NCBI RefSeq assembly: GCF_030272615.1
Contig: NC_081406.1
Location: forward strand, 188,526,391-188,590,390
Direction of reading: 5' to 3'
Source of the DNA: Cryptomeria japonica
Taxonomy: Eukaryota; Streptophyta; Pinopsida; Cupressales; Cupressaceae
Length of the DNA stretch: 64,000 bases
Shown: piece after piece, positions 45,373-57,089 of the stretch
Layout: every line of letters begins with the position of its first letter
Position numbering within the stretch: the first letter of the stretch is position 1
Notes under the pieces: model-generated
The model's input: the letters and a program-made list of their open reading frames with translations, nothing else
What the model was told of the DNA's origin: nothing
Database searches by the model: none
Translations under genes and position numbers: made by a program

Positions 45373-46302
45373 TGTTAGCATTATATTATGTGTTGTCATT
45401 GATGTCAAATCCTGTGGTCCGGATGTGGTATGTTGAGCAGAAGTGTTTGATTAAGGCATGTTGTACATTTGGAGGTTTCCCAGTCTTATCGAATGAGTTT
45501 TGTGTTTCAAAAGATGTGACTCTATACTATCTTTAGGTCCAGATTGGTCCAGAGCTCGAGATTTTGGACTAGATATTGAAGATGTGTAACATAGTGTGCG
45601 GATGTGTTTTGGGTCCACCTTTGGTGATGTATGTAACGTGTTGACATGATTCAATGAGGAACGGTGTAATATGCTCCACTTCTCATTCCTTCCCACCATC
45701 AGAATGTTTGTTAGAGACCTATTTTAGATATTTGTCTTAGTCGACATTAAGAATTATATTTTTTCGGAGACAATATATGTAGGTGTATGGATTGATGAGA
45801 TGATATACGGATTTTTGTGTTGAAGACATGTGAGATTGAAGGAACCCAGTTGTTGTGTGAGTATAGTGTTGCGGATTATTACCGAAAGTAGTTCTGGCAG
45901 TGAAGACTTTGTTTTTGTGGTGGATTCTCTTTATCTTTCTTTATTCTTTGGCGGTGAGCCTTTCAGGGCAGTGAGCCCACCAATAGTGAGCCTTTCAGGG
46001 AAGTAATCCCACCTGTAGTGAGCACCTTGTCAGTGAGCTATCCTTTTTAAAAATCACCTTAACCGGTGTCACCTTAATCGATGTTTATATATTAAGAATT
46101 AGCATTCTCCATGTTTTTTCCCTTCTTGGGTTTTTCACATAAATTTTGTGTGTGATATGTTTCGTGCATGTGCTCTCATGTTTTGTTAATTATGTTAATC
46201 ATTCTAGATTTGTGAATTAAAGTTAAAAGAAATTTTTATTGTCAACCGATTCACCCCCACCCCCCCCCCCCCCTCCCTCTCAGTTGCCCCGGATATTCAA
46301 CA
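45373..46302 (+). mobile_element. Copia 5' LTR (CopD)
   Basis: It starts TGTTAGCATTATATT, has GTTGTCATTGATGTCAAAT, CCATGTTTTTTCCC near 46110, and the terminal block CCGATTCACCCCCA...CTCTCAGTTGC. It ends ATTCAACA before a primer site. The terminal block has expanded to a 14-C run (46260-46273). Length 930 bp. No 3' LTR partner is in the window. Confidence 0.85.
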
Positions 46303-46303
46303 A

Positions 46304-46316
46304 TTGGTATCAGATC
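46304..46316 (+). promoter_or_regulatory. tRNA-iMet primer binding site (CopD)
   Basis: TTGGTATCAGATC directly after the LTR end matches the TGGTATCAGAGC consensus except for one base. Confidence 0.8.
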
Positions 46317-46362
46317 TTTGGTTCCTTGATATAAATCTTAACCACTTGAGGTAGATATTGAT

Positions 46363-46764
46363 CCAATGTCACACAAGTTATCCATTCCTATCTTTGAAGT
46401 ATCTGATTATAGCTTCTAGAAAGTGAAGATGAGAGGTTTTTTGGTTTCTCTAGGTTACAACACTTGGAAGGTTGTGGAGACTAAGTATGTTCTACCGACG
46501 AATGGCCTTAATAGTCCAGATGAGATTCAAGCCTATGAAGAAAATGAAAAAGAAAGGTATGCTATTTTCAATGCATTATCAAAAACTGCGTTAACTAATG
46601 TTATCTCTTTGAATGCTGCTTATGAGGTGTGGTGGAAGTTGAAAGACATCTATGAAGGAAATGAGAGAGTTAAGATGACAAAGAGGTTAACGGCTAAGAG
46701 AAGATATGAAAACATGAGAATGGAAGAAGGAGAAGACATTGTAAGTTATTTTGAGAAGGTTGAT
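46363..46764 (+). pseudogene. Copia gag N-terminal fragment (CopD)
   Basis: The ATG at 46363 begins MSHKLSIPIFEVSDYSF. A TAG replaces the conserved Trp, then the frame continues KMRGFLVSLGYNTWK, YEENEKERYAIFNALSK, EVWWKLKDIYEGNERVK and RRYENMRMEEGEDIVSYFEK, a typical UBN2-type gag. It is cut at about 46764 by a TGTAGACAC... start of another element. All downstream domains are missing. Confidence 0.85.
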
Positions 46765-47413
46765 GTAGACACATAAAATTGATTAAATTAATATTTAATT
46801 AATTAATCCTCTATCCCTTGATTAATTTAATTAATCCTTTTAACCTATTATTCCCCTAAATTAATTAAGTTAAATTTAATTGATTTTCCCCTTCCACATA
46901 TATAACTAATTTATTAATTAATTATACATGTTTCGTTTATCCTAAAGTTGATTTATTTTAATAAATCAAACTCACCTTTATGGAATATTCCAACTTTATT
47001 CCTAATCGTAATTAATTAGGTAATTTAGTGATTCCTACAAATCCACATCTTAATCCCCCCATTAAAATAATTAACCCAAGGCCTAGTCCCTATTAGTGTT
47101 TATTCAAATTAAAAATACTGCACATCTACCCAAAATCCACATGTGACTCTACATGTGAACCCCTCTTGAAGGACTTGCACGCACAAGTCACTTCAACATC
47201 TGCACATCACCTTTGACCAAGGGGTGCTCACACATGTGTGAGATTTTCTCTTCCCCATAGAGCCACCCTACATTTTCCCCTTTCGACATGTATGCCATAA
47301 ACCCCCTTTTCATAGTCCCTACTCCTTTCCACAAGTATTACACTGAACTCAACTCTTTGTTCTTCTCAAGATGTGCTCATACATGTGTGAGAACACTTAT
47401 CCTTGCCCCCATC
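46765..47413 (+). mobile_element. LTR-like fragment, probably Gypsy, cut by CopE
   Basis: It starts TGTAGACACATAAAATTG within the CopD gag and is rich in TTAATTAATTAAT. CACATGTG-containing text follows (47140-47250, 47370-47395). It stops where CopE begins at 47414. The TG start fits an LTR; the right end is not seen. Confidence 0.45.
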
Positions 47414-48613
47414 TGTTGGCAATTTGGAGGAATTGATGTTTTATCATTGATGGCAACACCGATAGTTTTGGTTGTTTACCAGTTTCCGGTTGGTTTCGGT
47501 AGAGTGGTTGGCTTATGATATTGATATGGTATGCTTTGGTTTGTGGTATTTGTTTAGGTCTATCATTCATGCTATTCAGACATGTATCACAATCAATTGG
47601 TTTGGGATTTGATGACTCAGATGCTATCATTTGTTCTAGTAAGCCTTTTGGTCATCGATAAGGGTTTTACCAGCAGAGCTTTGTTGAAGATCTTTTGATA
47701 CACATGATAAGTGGTGTTGGTGCGGCTTCTAGATGGCTTTCAAGATGCTATTGGTTATCTTGTTCATGTTTCTATTGATCAGTGGTGTTGGATTTGGTTT
47801 ATGGCAACCTATTTTGGGTCCGGCGTTATCTAGGTTATGGACTGGTTTATGTAACGTGTTGGAGGATGTTCCCGATGTGTTACCGACGAGATTTAATGAT
47901 TGGTTTACATTGTTTTCGGCCTAAGAAGACTTGGTTGATCATTAGATTGTGGGTTTATGTTATGAATTTATTGTATTATCTTTTAGGTAGCCGACCTAAT
48001 TGTTTAGGTCTCAGGTTGGTATAAATATGATGTAAGATCTCTTTGTAGATCATGGGCATATATGTATGGGCTTAAGGGATTATGGGATATAGGATTATCT
48101 GTGTGTGAATAATGTAAACATATGCAGAGGTTTTGGTTGATCATAGGTGATCAAATTGGGTTTGTAAGAGAGGTTTAAGGCCTCCGGTATTGAGCTTAAC
48201 CGGAACTATACTTCGATGTTTTTTGTAGTCAGTGAGGCTTGTTTTGTGATGAGAAGTGCGCTCTAGGTTGTTGGCCTTCCTGCATGTGTAAGGCCCTTCA
48301 TATTATAATCACATACTTACTGCAGAAGTATTATCTGACTATGGGTAGGCTTCCCACTGTGGATTTTCCCTTTACCAGGTTTTCCATGTAAAAATATTGG
48401 AGTCATGTGTTCTGGATGGATGGTAACTGTTATAAGATTTATGTTTATGTTTGATTTCTATATATATTATTCCAGTATTTAGTTTATGCATTCTGGTATT
48501 GAGTTTATGTGTATTGGTATTAAGGATTTGAATGCTTAAAGTTCTATAATCTGGTGACAACTGATTCACCCCCCCCTCTCAGTGGTCCTTTGGTTATCTA
48601 AGCTGTCTAAAAA
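47414..48613 (+). mobile_element. Copia 5' LTR (CopE)
   Basis: It starts TGTTGGCAATTTGG and has TTATCATTGATGGCAACACC, GCTCTAGGTTGTTGGCC, CACTGTGGATTTTCCC and CTGATTCACCCCCCCCTCTCAG. It ends about one base before the primer site. Length about 1200 bp; the exact end (48612-48613) is uncertain because the last bases are an A run. Confidence 0.85.
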
Positions 48614-48614
48614 A

Positions 48615-48627
48615 TTGGTATTAGAGC
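48615..48627 (+). promoter_or_regulatory. tRNA-iMet primer binding site (CopE)
   Basis: TTGGTATTAGAGC, one change from the consensus. Confidence 0.8.
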
Positions 48628-48669
48628 TTAGTCCTCTTTGCAGAAGCTTAACTGCTTGAGGAAGATCCT

Positions 48670-50886
48670 ATGGTGTCTAATAGTGCAAGTTCATCGAGTT
48701 CATCTGCAGTTGTTTTCCAGAGAGAAATTCTTAGGCTTGATGGAAAATATTACAAGGTATGGAAGATTCAGATGGAGACTCATATGAGATGTCTTGGAAA
48801 GGAGATTTGGGAGATCACTAAGAAAGGTGTAAGACTTTTTAATCCGACATCCAGCAATCCTCCTTCGGCGGGTCTGGATAAAGATCTTGAGAATGATTGT
48901 AGAGCTAGAGAAGCCCTCTTGTGTGCACTCTCTGATCAACAAATAATGGGACTAACTAACAAATCAACTGCAAAGGCTATATGGGACAAATTGGAGACTC
49001 TGAATGAAGGTGACCCTACTGTTAAAATTACTAAACTTGATGGTTACCGAGTAAGGTATGAGAACCTGAAGATGGAAGAAGATGAAAGGATTACTGCTTT
49101 TATGGAGAGAGTTAATGAGATTGTTCTGGGAATTCAATGTTTTGGTGGATCTCTGAGCGAAGATGAAATTATTTCTAAAGTATTAAGAGCTTTGCCACTA
49201 GCTTATAAGATGAAGGCTACTGCAATTAATGAATTGAGAACTATGGCAAATGATTATGTTAATAGGGATACCTTGGTTGGGAAATTATCTTCTTTTGATC
49301 TTGAGGAATTTGGACCTTTTGGAGTTATAAAATTTGAACCTACTTTTCATGCATCTACATCATCTATCGATAAGAGTGATTGGAAAGATTTATATGCAAA
49401 GGAACTAGAGGATATGAAGAAAGAAGATGAAGAGTTTAAGCAGCTTGAAGCCTTATTTGCCTAAAGAGTACCTAAAGGACTCGTAGGAAGTAAGTATGAA
49501 GGAAAATCACCTTCTAAATTCTTTGCATGTAATAAAATAGGTCTTTTTGTATCTAGATGTCCTGAAAGGAATTCAAGATTTGAAGAAAAAGCTAGAAGAT
49601 CTTTTAGGCCTAACCATGATTATCAGAACAAGCATAAGTATAGGAGAAATAAAGACAAATCATGCTACTATGCTAATGAGGAAGGTGTGACTGATTCTAA
49701 TGATGAATCGGTACAAGATTCAGCTAGTGGATCTGACAATGGAAAGGAATGGGTATTTTTGGCTATCAAAGAAAATGATCTGATACCTGAAGAGAAGACC
49801 CTTCCTGCTAAAATTAAAGATAAGGATGAATGGGTAATTGACAGTGGATGTTCACATCATATGACTAGAGATAAAAGGAAGTTCTTATCTTTGCAACAAT
49901 TTGCTGTTGGTTTGGTTAGATTTGGAGATGACAAAGCATGTATGATCAAGGGAAAAAGAACAATATCATTGTATGGTAAGCACAAAACTGATAATATTAA
50001 TCATGTTGAAGGTTTAAGGCATAATATTTTGAGTGTAGGATAGGTGGTGGATAAGGGAGTTCAGTTACAGTTCAAGGATGGAAAATGCAAGATTATCAAC
50101 AGATCTGGATTGGAGATAGCAACTGGTACACAGACTAAAGGTAATATCTTTCATTTGAACTCTGATGAGAAGACATGTTTGATTGCACAAATTGATGAGA
50201 GTTGGCTATGGCATACAAGGTTGTGTCATGTGAACTTTGATTGCATTGTGAAGATTAGTTCTACTAAGGCAGTTAAAGATATACCTAAGATTGCAAATCC
50301 CTATAATCTAGTATGCAAGGAGTGCCAAATGGGAAAGCAAGTCGGAACTACTTTTAAGAGTATACAAGACAAATCTAATGATGTTATTGATCTTATTCAT
50401 ACCAATTTGTGTGGACCTGCCAGAATCAAAATTTTTCAGGGTGATAGATATTTCATGCCAATCATTGATGACTATTCAAGAATGATGTGGATTACTTTTC
50501 TAAGGGAGAAGTCTGAAGAATTTGAAAAGTTTAAAAACTTTCAATCTAAAGTTGAGAAAGAGACAGGATTGAAGATTAAATGCTTAAGGTCAGATCGGGG
50601 TGGAGAATTCACATCCGGTGAATTTAACAGCTATTGTGAGATGAATGGGATAAGGAGATAGTTGTCTGCGCCCCAGATACCTCAACAAAATGAGGTTGTG
50701 GAAAGGAAGAACAACACTATCTTGGATGCAACTAGAACTATGATGACAGAAGCTAATCTACCTCATGTCTACTGGAGAGAAGCTGTAAGCACAACGATAT
50801 ACACATTCAACAGAGTTCATATAAAAGGAGACATGGGTAAGACACCTTATGAGTTATGGTTTGGTCATACACCAACAGTTAAGTAT
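48670..50886 (+). pseudogene. Copia gag-protease-integrase, one frame with three stops (CopE)
   Basis: A single frame runs from ATG 48670. UBN2 gag has LDGKYYKVWKIQMETHMRCL and WDKLETLNEGDPTVKITKL. A zinc knuckle has lost two ligands (FFACNKIGLFVSRC). The aspartic protease is EWVIDSGCSHHMT, and the gag-pre-integrase is LWHTRLCHVNFDCIVK...CKECQMGKQ. The integrase core has DLIHTNLCGPARIK, IIDDYSRMMWITFL and CLRSDRGGEFTS with the downstream E in QQNEVVERKN. Stops lie at 49462 (TAA), 50041 (TAG) and 50659 (TAG). The homology ends inside the integrase C-terminus at TPTVKY, where an LTR starts at 50887, so RT and RNase H are missing. Close to CopF (the gag parts read alike), but with its own LTR sequence. 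Confidence 0.92.
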
Positions 50887-51925
50887 TGTGATGCTAAAAA
50901 TGTAGTATATAAGAAGGCATACACATATAATGAGACAATAAAACAAATGAAAAGCTTAATTGAAAACTAGATTAAAAATGAAAACCATAAGCCTTCCTTG
51001 AAATTTCCCATTTTCCTCTATTCTTGAGGACCTTGAAGGTGTTGGAATGATTGGCTCTCAGTGGAGTAATGACCTCCAAAGTAGAAACTCAAGAGTTGAG
51101 TAGCTACTTGGTCATGATTGATTATGCAAATGATATAAAATGCAATGCTATGATTAATCCAAAATGCTAATTACTAGATGATTGAAATTAAAATTGCCTA
51201 TAGTAATGATACTAAAGCTATGAACGCAAGGGATCCTTATTGCTCCAAAATGGGGGGTATTTATAGGAATTCCAAGGCCAAAGTTGAGGTGGCAGGAATC
51301 AATGGTCCAAATCTGATCTGAAGATATCAAGGGCCAAGATTGAGGAAGTTGGAGAAAAGGTTGGAGGAAGAGACACTTGTCATCTCTGTGGTGACAAGTG
51401 TCAAGGAGCCTTGCTCATGAGAGGGCAAGTGTCCAAGGGGGGAGACATGTGGAAAAAGGGCCATGTGTCTCAAGGGGAGAATATCCACACCATGGGAGGT
51501 TAGGATAAGGAAGTTAGAATGTGCAAGATAGGATAGGGTTAGTTAAACCCAGGGTTAAGTGGAATGGGTTAGGTTAGGGGATGGTTAGGTTAGGTGGTTA
51601 GAAGTTAGGAGCCATGTGTTCATTTGAATTTAAAAATTCAAATAATTTGGAAAATGATAATTAATCTCAAGAAACTTGAGTTTGTTAATTTTAATTAGGG
51701 ATTAGAAGAATTGTTTTATATGGGGGGACAGTAATTAATTTAGAATTAATTAATCAAAGGGAGATATGAAATGAAATATGTAAATATACCATGTAGATTT
51801 ATTTACTAGTAGATGAATAGAGAAATTAATCAAATTGTTTGTGAATTCAATTAATTGGGAAGGGGAATTAATCAAATAACTGCATATTTAATTAACTATC
51901 TTCAGACCATTTTTAGGTGTATACA
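50887..51925 (+). mobile_element. Gypsy-like LTR (5' LTR of the PMD-carrying element)
   Basis: It starts TGTGATGCTAAAAATG inside the CopE integrase and ends ACCATTTTTAGGTGTATACA. Length 1039 bp, non-coding, with a TATTTATAGG promoter-like box near 51248. Its end resembles the solo LTR at 20832-34296. What follows (TTTTGCCCCTCTTTGAAG) recurs at 44413, so it is probably a conserved internal start. The primer site tRNA is not recognised. Confidence 0.6.
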
Positions 51926-53625
51926 TTTTGCCCCTCTTTGAAGCGATGTGTGAAGACGTGTTGGTTCAAAGAAAACTCGATTGATAATTTTGCTGATATT
52001 GATTTTGATAAGATGCAGATTTGATCTTGATTTGATGCGGATTTGGTTTCGATATGATACCGATTTGATTTGAGATGATAAATCTCGATATGATGCAAAT
52101 TTGATGCGGTTTCGATTTTTGAGATGATAAATATCAATATGATGCCCTAGATGCTGACTGATAGATATTGATGCGAGGATGTCCCCTCGGGAGATGAATT
52201 GGATAATTTTTGAATTTTTTGAATTTTTTTGAAATTTTTTCTTTTTTTAGATTTTTAATGATTTTCTGATTTTTAGAGATTTTCAGAGTCAATCCGATTC
52301 ATTTCTCAATAAGAAATATGAAAATGCTGCCCTGCCAGGTTGATTAGTTGATTAGATGATTAAAAATCAGTGGAATAAAAATCCCACTTAAATGCCCCAT
52401 TATGAGTTTAAAAAGGTGAATTCCTTTCACCACTCTTCATTTGTGCACTTTAGTTGTTTGAGAAAATTTGCTCTGGAGGAAGAAATGGCTATCTCGTACC
52501 ACCAACAAAGGTTTGAGCGAGTTCAGCGACACGAGCATCCTCCAGCATATGGTCCACCGGTACGTACTTCGAGAAAACCTAGCTTTGTGAAATTTTTAGT
52601 TGATTTTTGAAAAATTTAGCTAGTTATATAAAAAATCATTTTTTAGCAATTTCACCAGATGGGTTTGTAAAAAAATTACATTTTTGAGATGGGTTTTTTG
52701 ATTTACAAAATGGGTTCGTAGGATTTTTCAAAAATGTTCGTCGTATCCCCCCCAAAAAAATATTTTACTTATGTATTCATCACGTTTTTGAAAAAAAAAT
52801 CCATTTAAAAAAAAAAAACATTTTTGGAGAGTGGAGGCGCCTTGGCGGCAGCCGTCGATGCCTCCGTAGGTGCCATCACGGGCGTCGCTACTAGTGTCGC
52901 TATTGGCGCCCACAATGTCATTGCCTCCACTATGGGCAGTGCCAAGGGTGCCACCGACGCGAGGGGAGACCCGACCTGCAATTTTATTTTATTTTGAGTT
53001 TTTTATTTTATTTTCTTTTATGATTTTTGGAGTTTTTGACGATTTTTGGAATTTATTTGGCGATTTTTGGATTTATTCGGCAATTTTTTTCTTTTCGATT
53101 TGTTGATTTGTTCAAGATTTTACGATTTGTTGATGATTTCATTTGATTTTTGCGATCTTTTGATTTTTTGATGATTTTTTTGATTATTGAGAATTTTTGC
53201 ATTTTTTCAATTTGGGTGATTTTGAGAAAATGATCTGATTTGCTGATTTTTTGAAGAAAATGATTTGATTTGTCATTTTTTTTTGCCATTTATTGAATTT
53301 TTTGATTATTGATGAATTGATTTGATAAAGAGGTTGGATTTGTTGTCAATTTGATTTGATTTTTTATTTCGATAGGGTAAGATTTGATTAGCTATCTAAT
53401 TGCTAAAATTAGACGCTCCTAATTGATAAATTTGATGATCAGTTTTGATTATCTTGATGTAAGCATAAGATGAGATAGGATTGATAATGACCTCATGATA
53501 GATGAGCATCATTGATAGAGGCCCAACAAGATTTGATAAAAATCTCAATTGAGCAAGATAGATCGATAGATAGATTGATTTGATAGATAGATAAATCAAG
53601 AAATTGATATGATGAAATGATTTGA
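51926..53625 (+). mobile_element. Internal leader of the PMD-carrying element
   Basis: It contains GAT-repeat-rich DNA (TTTGATGCGGATTTG, 51990-52160). A candidate first exon lies at 52485-52559 (MAISYHQQRFERVQRHEHPP) with a donor-like CCACCG/GTACGT. A short GC-rich island (52830-52978, rich in GCCACC/GGCGCC) and then a long T/GATTTT-rich low-complexity stretch (52980-53600) follow. I could not find an acceptor that keeps frame with the ORF from 53626. Confidence 0.45.
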
Positions 53626-55679
53626 TTGCATGAGCACTTTAGTGTTCTCCAATCTCGGGAGCACTTCCCGAAGACATGGATGTTGATACCCCACCTTAGC
53701 CAGGTAGAGCGAAACCACATTGGCAGGTGTGGTTTATCTTCCCTTCTCAACATGCCCCGACCCTTGATAAACCGAGGATTATTAACAACCTTAGCAGAGC
53801 GTTGGCATAGTGAGCATAACACTTTTCATTTGCTGACGGGCGAGATGACGGTGACACCTAAGGATGTATATCGGATACTGCGCATCCTTGTGATGGGCGA
53901 GCTAGTGTATTACGATCTCAGCGAGTGGGGTGGGACAGATGCACTTTTTTGAGTGTTCAAGGATGATGAGATAGGCGGATATGACATTGCGTGGCAAGAG
54001 ATGCTAGAGCTAGGTTATGCCACATTACCCACTATTCTCACTAGATTCATTGGAGGTTTCCTTTGTCTTGATCATTGGTCAAAGGGATTATCTGTTGGAT
54101 GGGGTCTTCTTCTTGAGCAGATGGTGACACAGGGGACCCAATTTGCATGGGGGTCATGCATGCTGGCGCACTTGTATCATGACCTGCACCGAGTTGTGTA
54201 CCAAAGATCAGTTGCATTATCAACAGGGGTAACCGTGCTTCAGATATGGGCCTAGGAGCACCTGCCTGTCACATGACCATTGGCTGACATAGATAGACCT
54301 ATAGGCAGGCCTTATGCTGACAGGTATCTAGGTATCATTGTCCAGTGAAAGCTGGGCAAATTGGAGTACTGGCGACGGACCTTGGATGATCTAGATACTA
54401 TGATATGGAGACCATACAGGGATTGTGAGATTTGGACCGAGGATGCAATGGAGATGTTGTATGTATTCATAACATGATACCTGATTGGATCGACACCCTA
54501 TGTCATCGAGAAATTCCTTTGTATGAGGGTGTTGAGATAGTACAATAGGATACAGAGGATACCACAGGGTACAACTCATTATGCTCAATGGAGACTGGAT
54601 GTGGCTACTTGGGGGCCTTCTATTTCATATGACTAGGCATGTGTAGAGTTTTGATCATTGGGGCCACTGGATTGGGATTATCTTCCAGATGTGATGGATA
54701 GTGGGATGACAAATGAGTACGTCGTGCATTGTATTGTACACAGGTTTCTGAGGCTGACATGTCCGGATGAGCCAGAGCTAGTTTTAGATGAGGATGATGA
54801 GAGACTATGACGTAGAGCTCCTAGACGATGGAGGGATGGTAGGGGAGGAGGAGGTGGAGACAAAGATGGTGACAAAGATGGAAATGGATATGGAGGAGAT
54901 GCAGGAGATCATGGTGTTGGAGATGGCGATGGAGGAGATGATGATGGGGGGGATGGGGGAGATGATGATGGGGGAGATGGTCAGCAATGGCAGTGGCAGC
55001 GATAGGCACACCAGGAGCTAGTAGTTCTAGATCTGCCAGAGATGTATATAAATATTGGATGGCCTAGGTGGTCAGATGGAGGAGATCAGGTCTAGGGGAT
55101 CAGGGGCATCAGGTCCTAGAGAAGGAGATTCCCTAGGTTGAGCAGGTACCTATGACAGTATCACAGGTTGAGCAACCACAGGCAAAGGCACCTTGACGGA
55201 TCTTCATTAGGATGTCATCTCATTAGTAGCAGTCTCAGATTATAGACTTACAGGCTCAGGTTCAGCAGCTAGAGAGTCGACTAGTAGAGAGGGACTCTCA
55301 GATGGCTTCTATCATAGTCGAGAGAGATGCAGCTAGGGATAGGTGTTGGCAGGCTGAGGCATAGGTACAGTTGTCAAGAGAGTCTATTTTAGGGAAGACT
55401 TCCCTAAAGATGATGTGCCAAGGGATCCAAGAGGCTGAGTATTATAGGACCTTATACTTCTCTGTTGTTCATGTTGATCAGAGGGCTCCAGGATTTTCAC
55501 AGCTGAGAAGGAGATCGGGACAAAGCCAGACTGAGAGTCAAGGAGTGACAAGGCCAATTCAGAGAGATCCCCTAGGTGGGGACCCAGGTACAGGGGTATC
55601 AACTGGTGTTACTATACCTGCCGCATCAGGACAGAGTTTCACTCTACATCCTAGTGGTCACACTGATATGGGGCATTGA
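53626..55679 (+). pseudogene. Plant-mobile-domain (PMD) ORF captured in an LTR element
   Basis: A frame from 53626 to about 55017 reads HFPKTWMLIPHLS, GLLTTLAERWHSEHNTFHLL, GEMTVTPKDVYRILRILVMG, then GGYDIAWQEMLELG and RFIGGFLCLDHWSKGLSVGW. These are hallmarks of the plant mobile domain (aminotransferase-like, MAIL1/MAIN family), which occurs in plant genes and in Gypsy/Mutator-type elements. The C-part has a Gly/Asp-rich stretch (about 54840-55005). After a frame change it has a coiled-coil-like segment (LQAQVQQLESRLVERDSQMA, about 55228) and a Ser/Gln-rich tail to the stop at 55677. About ten in-frame TGA/TAG codons (first at 53950) show decay. Role of PMD proteins in elements is unknown; silencing suppression or DNA binding has been suggested for the family. 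Confidence 0.75.
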
Positions 55680-55972
55680 TCCATTCATGTACACACCTTT
55701 TTGTGATGAGATATTGATGATTCCTGTGATATATATTTGTGATGTATCTCATATATTTTTTTGATATCATTGTACCTTGGACAATGATCTTGTTTTGATG
55801 ATATGATATGCAGTCGATCCTATTCGCTCTACATGACCTATGAGATAATGGATGCATTCTATTTGATATATGATTATGCTGTGTAGTTACTTTCATGATG
55901 TATGCATTATTTTCTATATGCTTATGGATTCTATATGATCATGATGGTATGCAAATACAAACATGTACAGTG
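55680..55972 (+). mobile_element. Non-coding part of the PMD element, left of CopF
   Basis: AT-rich with GATATGAT/ATGATG words; it resumes at 62687 after CopF, where the same sequence style continues. Confidence 0.5.
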
Positions 55973-57033
55973 TGTTGGTATTTTGGTATGGTTTTGTCAT
56001 TGATGTCAACACCTACTAAAACACTAGCACTCTGGAGATCCAACAACATTCATGGGCAAGCAAGTAACTATTACATAGTTACTGGTATATGGTTCACTAG
56101 CAAGATATAATGATCACCGGCACTTGGAATTATGTGGAAGACACTTGGTAATGTCAAAGACATCATTTGGACATCTTGTCTTGGAGTTTTGTTCATTGGT
56201 ATATTCATATTTGCATATTTGCTTTTACCAGCAAATAGGTCTAGGGTTACCTAGGGTTACACTGACATGTTTATCTTTTCCAGATCAGCATGGCATGCTA
56301 AGGAAATGATTAATTATTGTTGTAAATGCATTGAGCTGACATGTTCAATCAGTTATTGCATCGGATATTATATTGTTTATAAAATGTTTTTATTGTAATA
56401 TCTTGTAGAGCCGACCTACTAAAATTGGTCTTAGGTTATGGCATAAATGTAAGATCTCAATTGTAAGATCAAGTGTGGAATGCGAAAAAGAATTGTGTGA
56501 AGGTATATGAGAGATTAAGCAGAGCTATACATGAAGACATCATTTGAAGGTGAAGCTAGGTTTTTGTGAAAGCATATCAGCATTACACCGGTACTGAATC
56601 CAACATATAAAGATGTTATTTTTGTGTAGTACATTCTTATTGGATTTAACCATCCAACTGTAATCAGTGTGACTCCCATTTTGTGATTGAGCAGTGAGCT
56701 CTAGGCTGTTGGCCTTTCTACATGTGCAGACCCCATTTATGTACACTTACTATCTGCAATAGTATCATTTGATTGTGGGTAAGGTTTCCCACCATGGTTT
56801 TTCCCCTTACAGGGTTTCCATGTACAAATATTGGTGTTATGTGTTGTGGATGACTTTGTGTTTATGTTTCATGCATTAATCTTTGCTAGTATAGCTATTA
56901 ATTGTTAACACTGTCTACCGGCATACTTAACTGGGTTACCGGTATTAATCATTGAGATGGTTAAGTTGTTTTTGGTTTAAAATTAGTTGACAACTGATTC
57001 ACACCCCCTCTCAGTTGTCTCTGGGACCTAACA
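55973..57033 (+). mobile_element. CopF 5' LTR
   Basis: TGTTGGTATTTTGG...GACCTAACA. It contains GTCATTGATGTCAACACC, GCTCTAGGCTGTTGGCC, CACCATGGTTTTTCCCC and CTGATTCACACCCCCTCTCAG. Confidence 0.95.
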
Positions 57034-57034
57034 A

Positions 57035-57047
57035 TTGGTATCAGAGT
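57035..57047 (+). promoter_or_regulatory. tRNA-iMet primer binding site (CopF)
   Basis: TTGGTATCAGAGT directly after the LTR matches the initiator-Met primer consensus over TGGTATCAGAG. Confidence 0.88.
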
Positions 57048-57089
57048 AGAGTCCTCTTTTGCAGAAGTTTAACAACTTGAGGAGATCCA

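Noticed and set aside
46260-46273. Poly-C run as a separate functional site
   Set aside because: It is an expanded version of the C-run found at the same place in all copia LTRs here.
52830-52978. GC-rich island as a CpG-island promoter or exon
   Set aside because: It is short, built of GCCACC/GGCGCC near-repeats, and no frame joins it to the neighbouring ORF.
54788-55021. Met/Glu-rich and minus-strand Ser/Ile/His-rich ORFs
   Set aside because: They are shadows of the Gly/Asp-coding GGAGATGATGATGG repeat within the PMD pseudogene.
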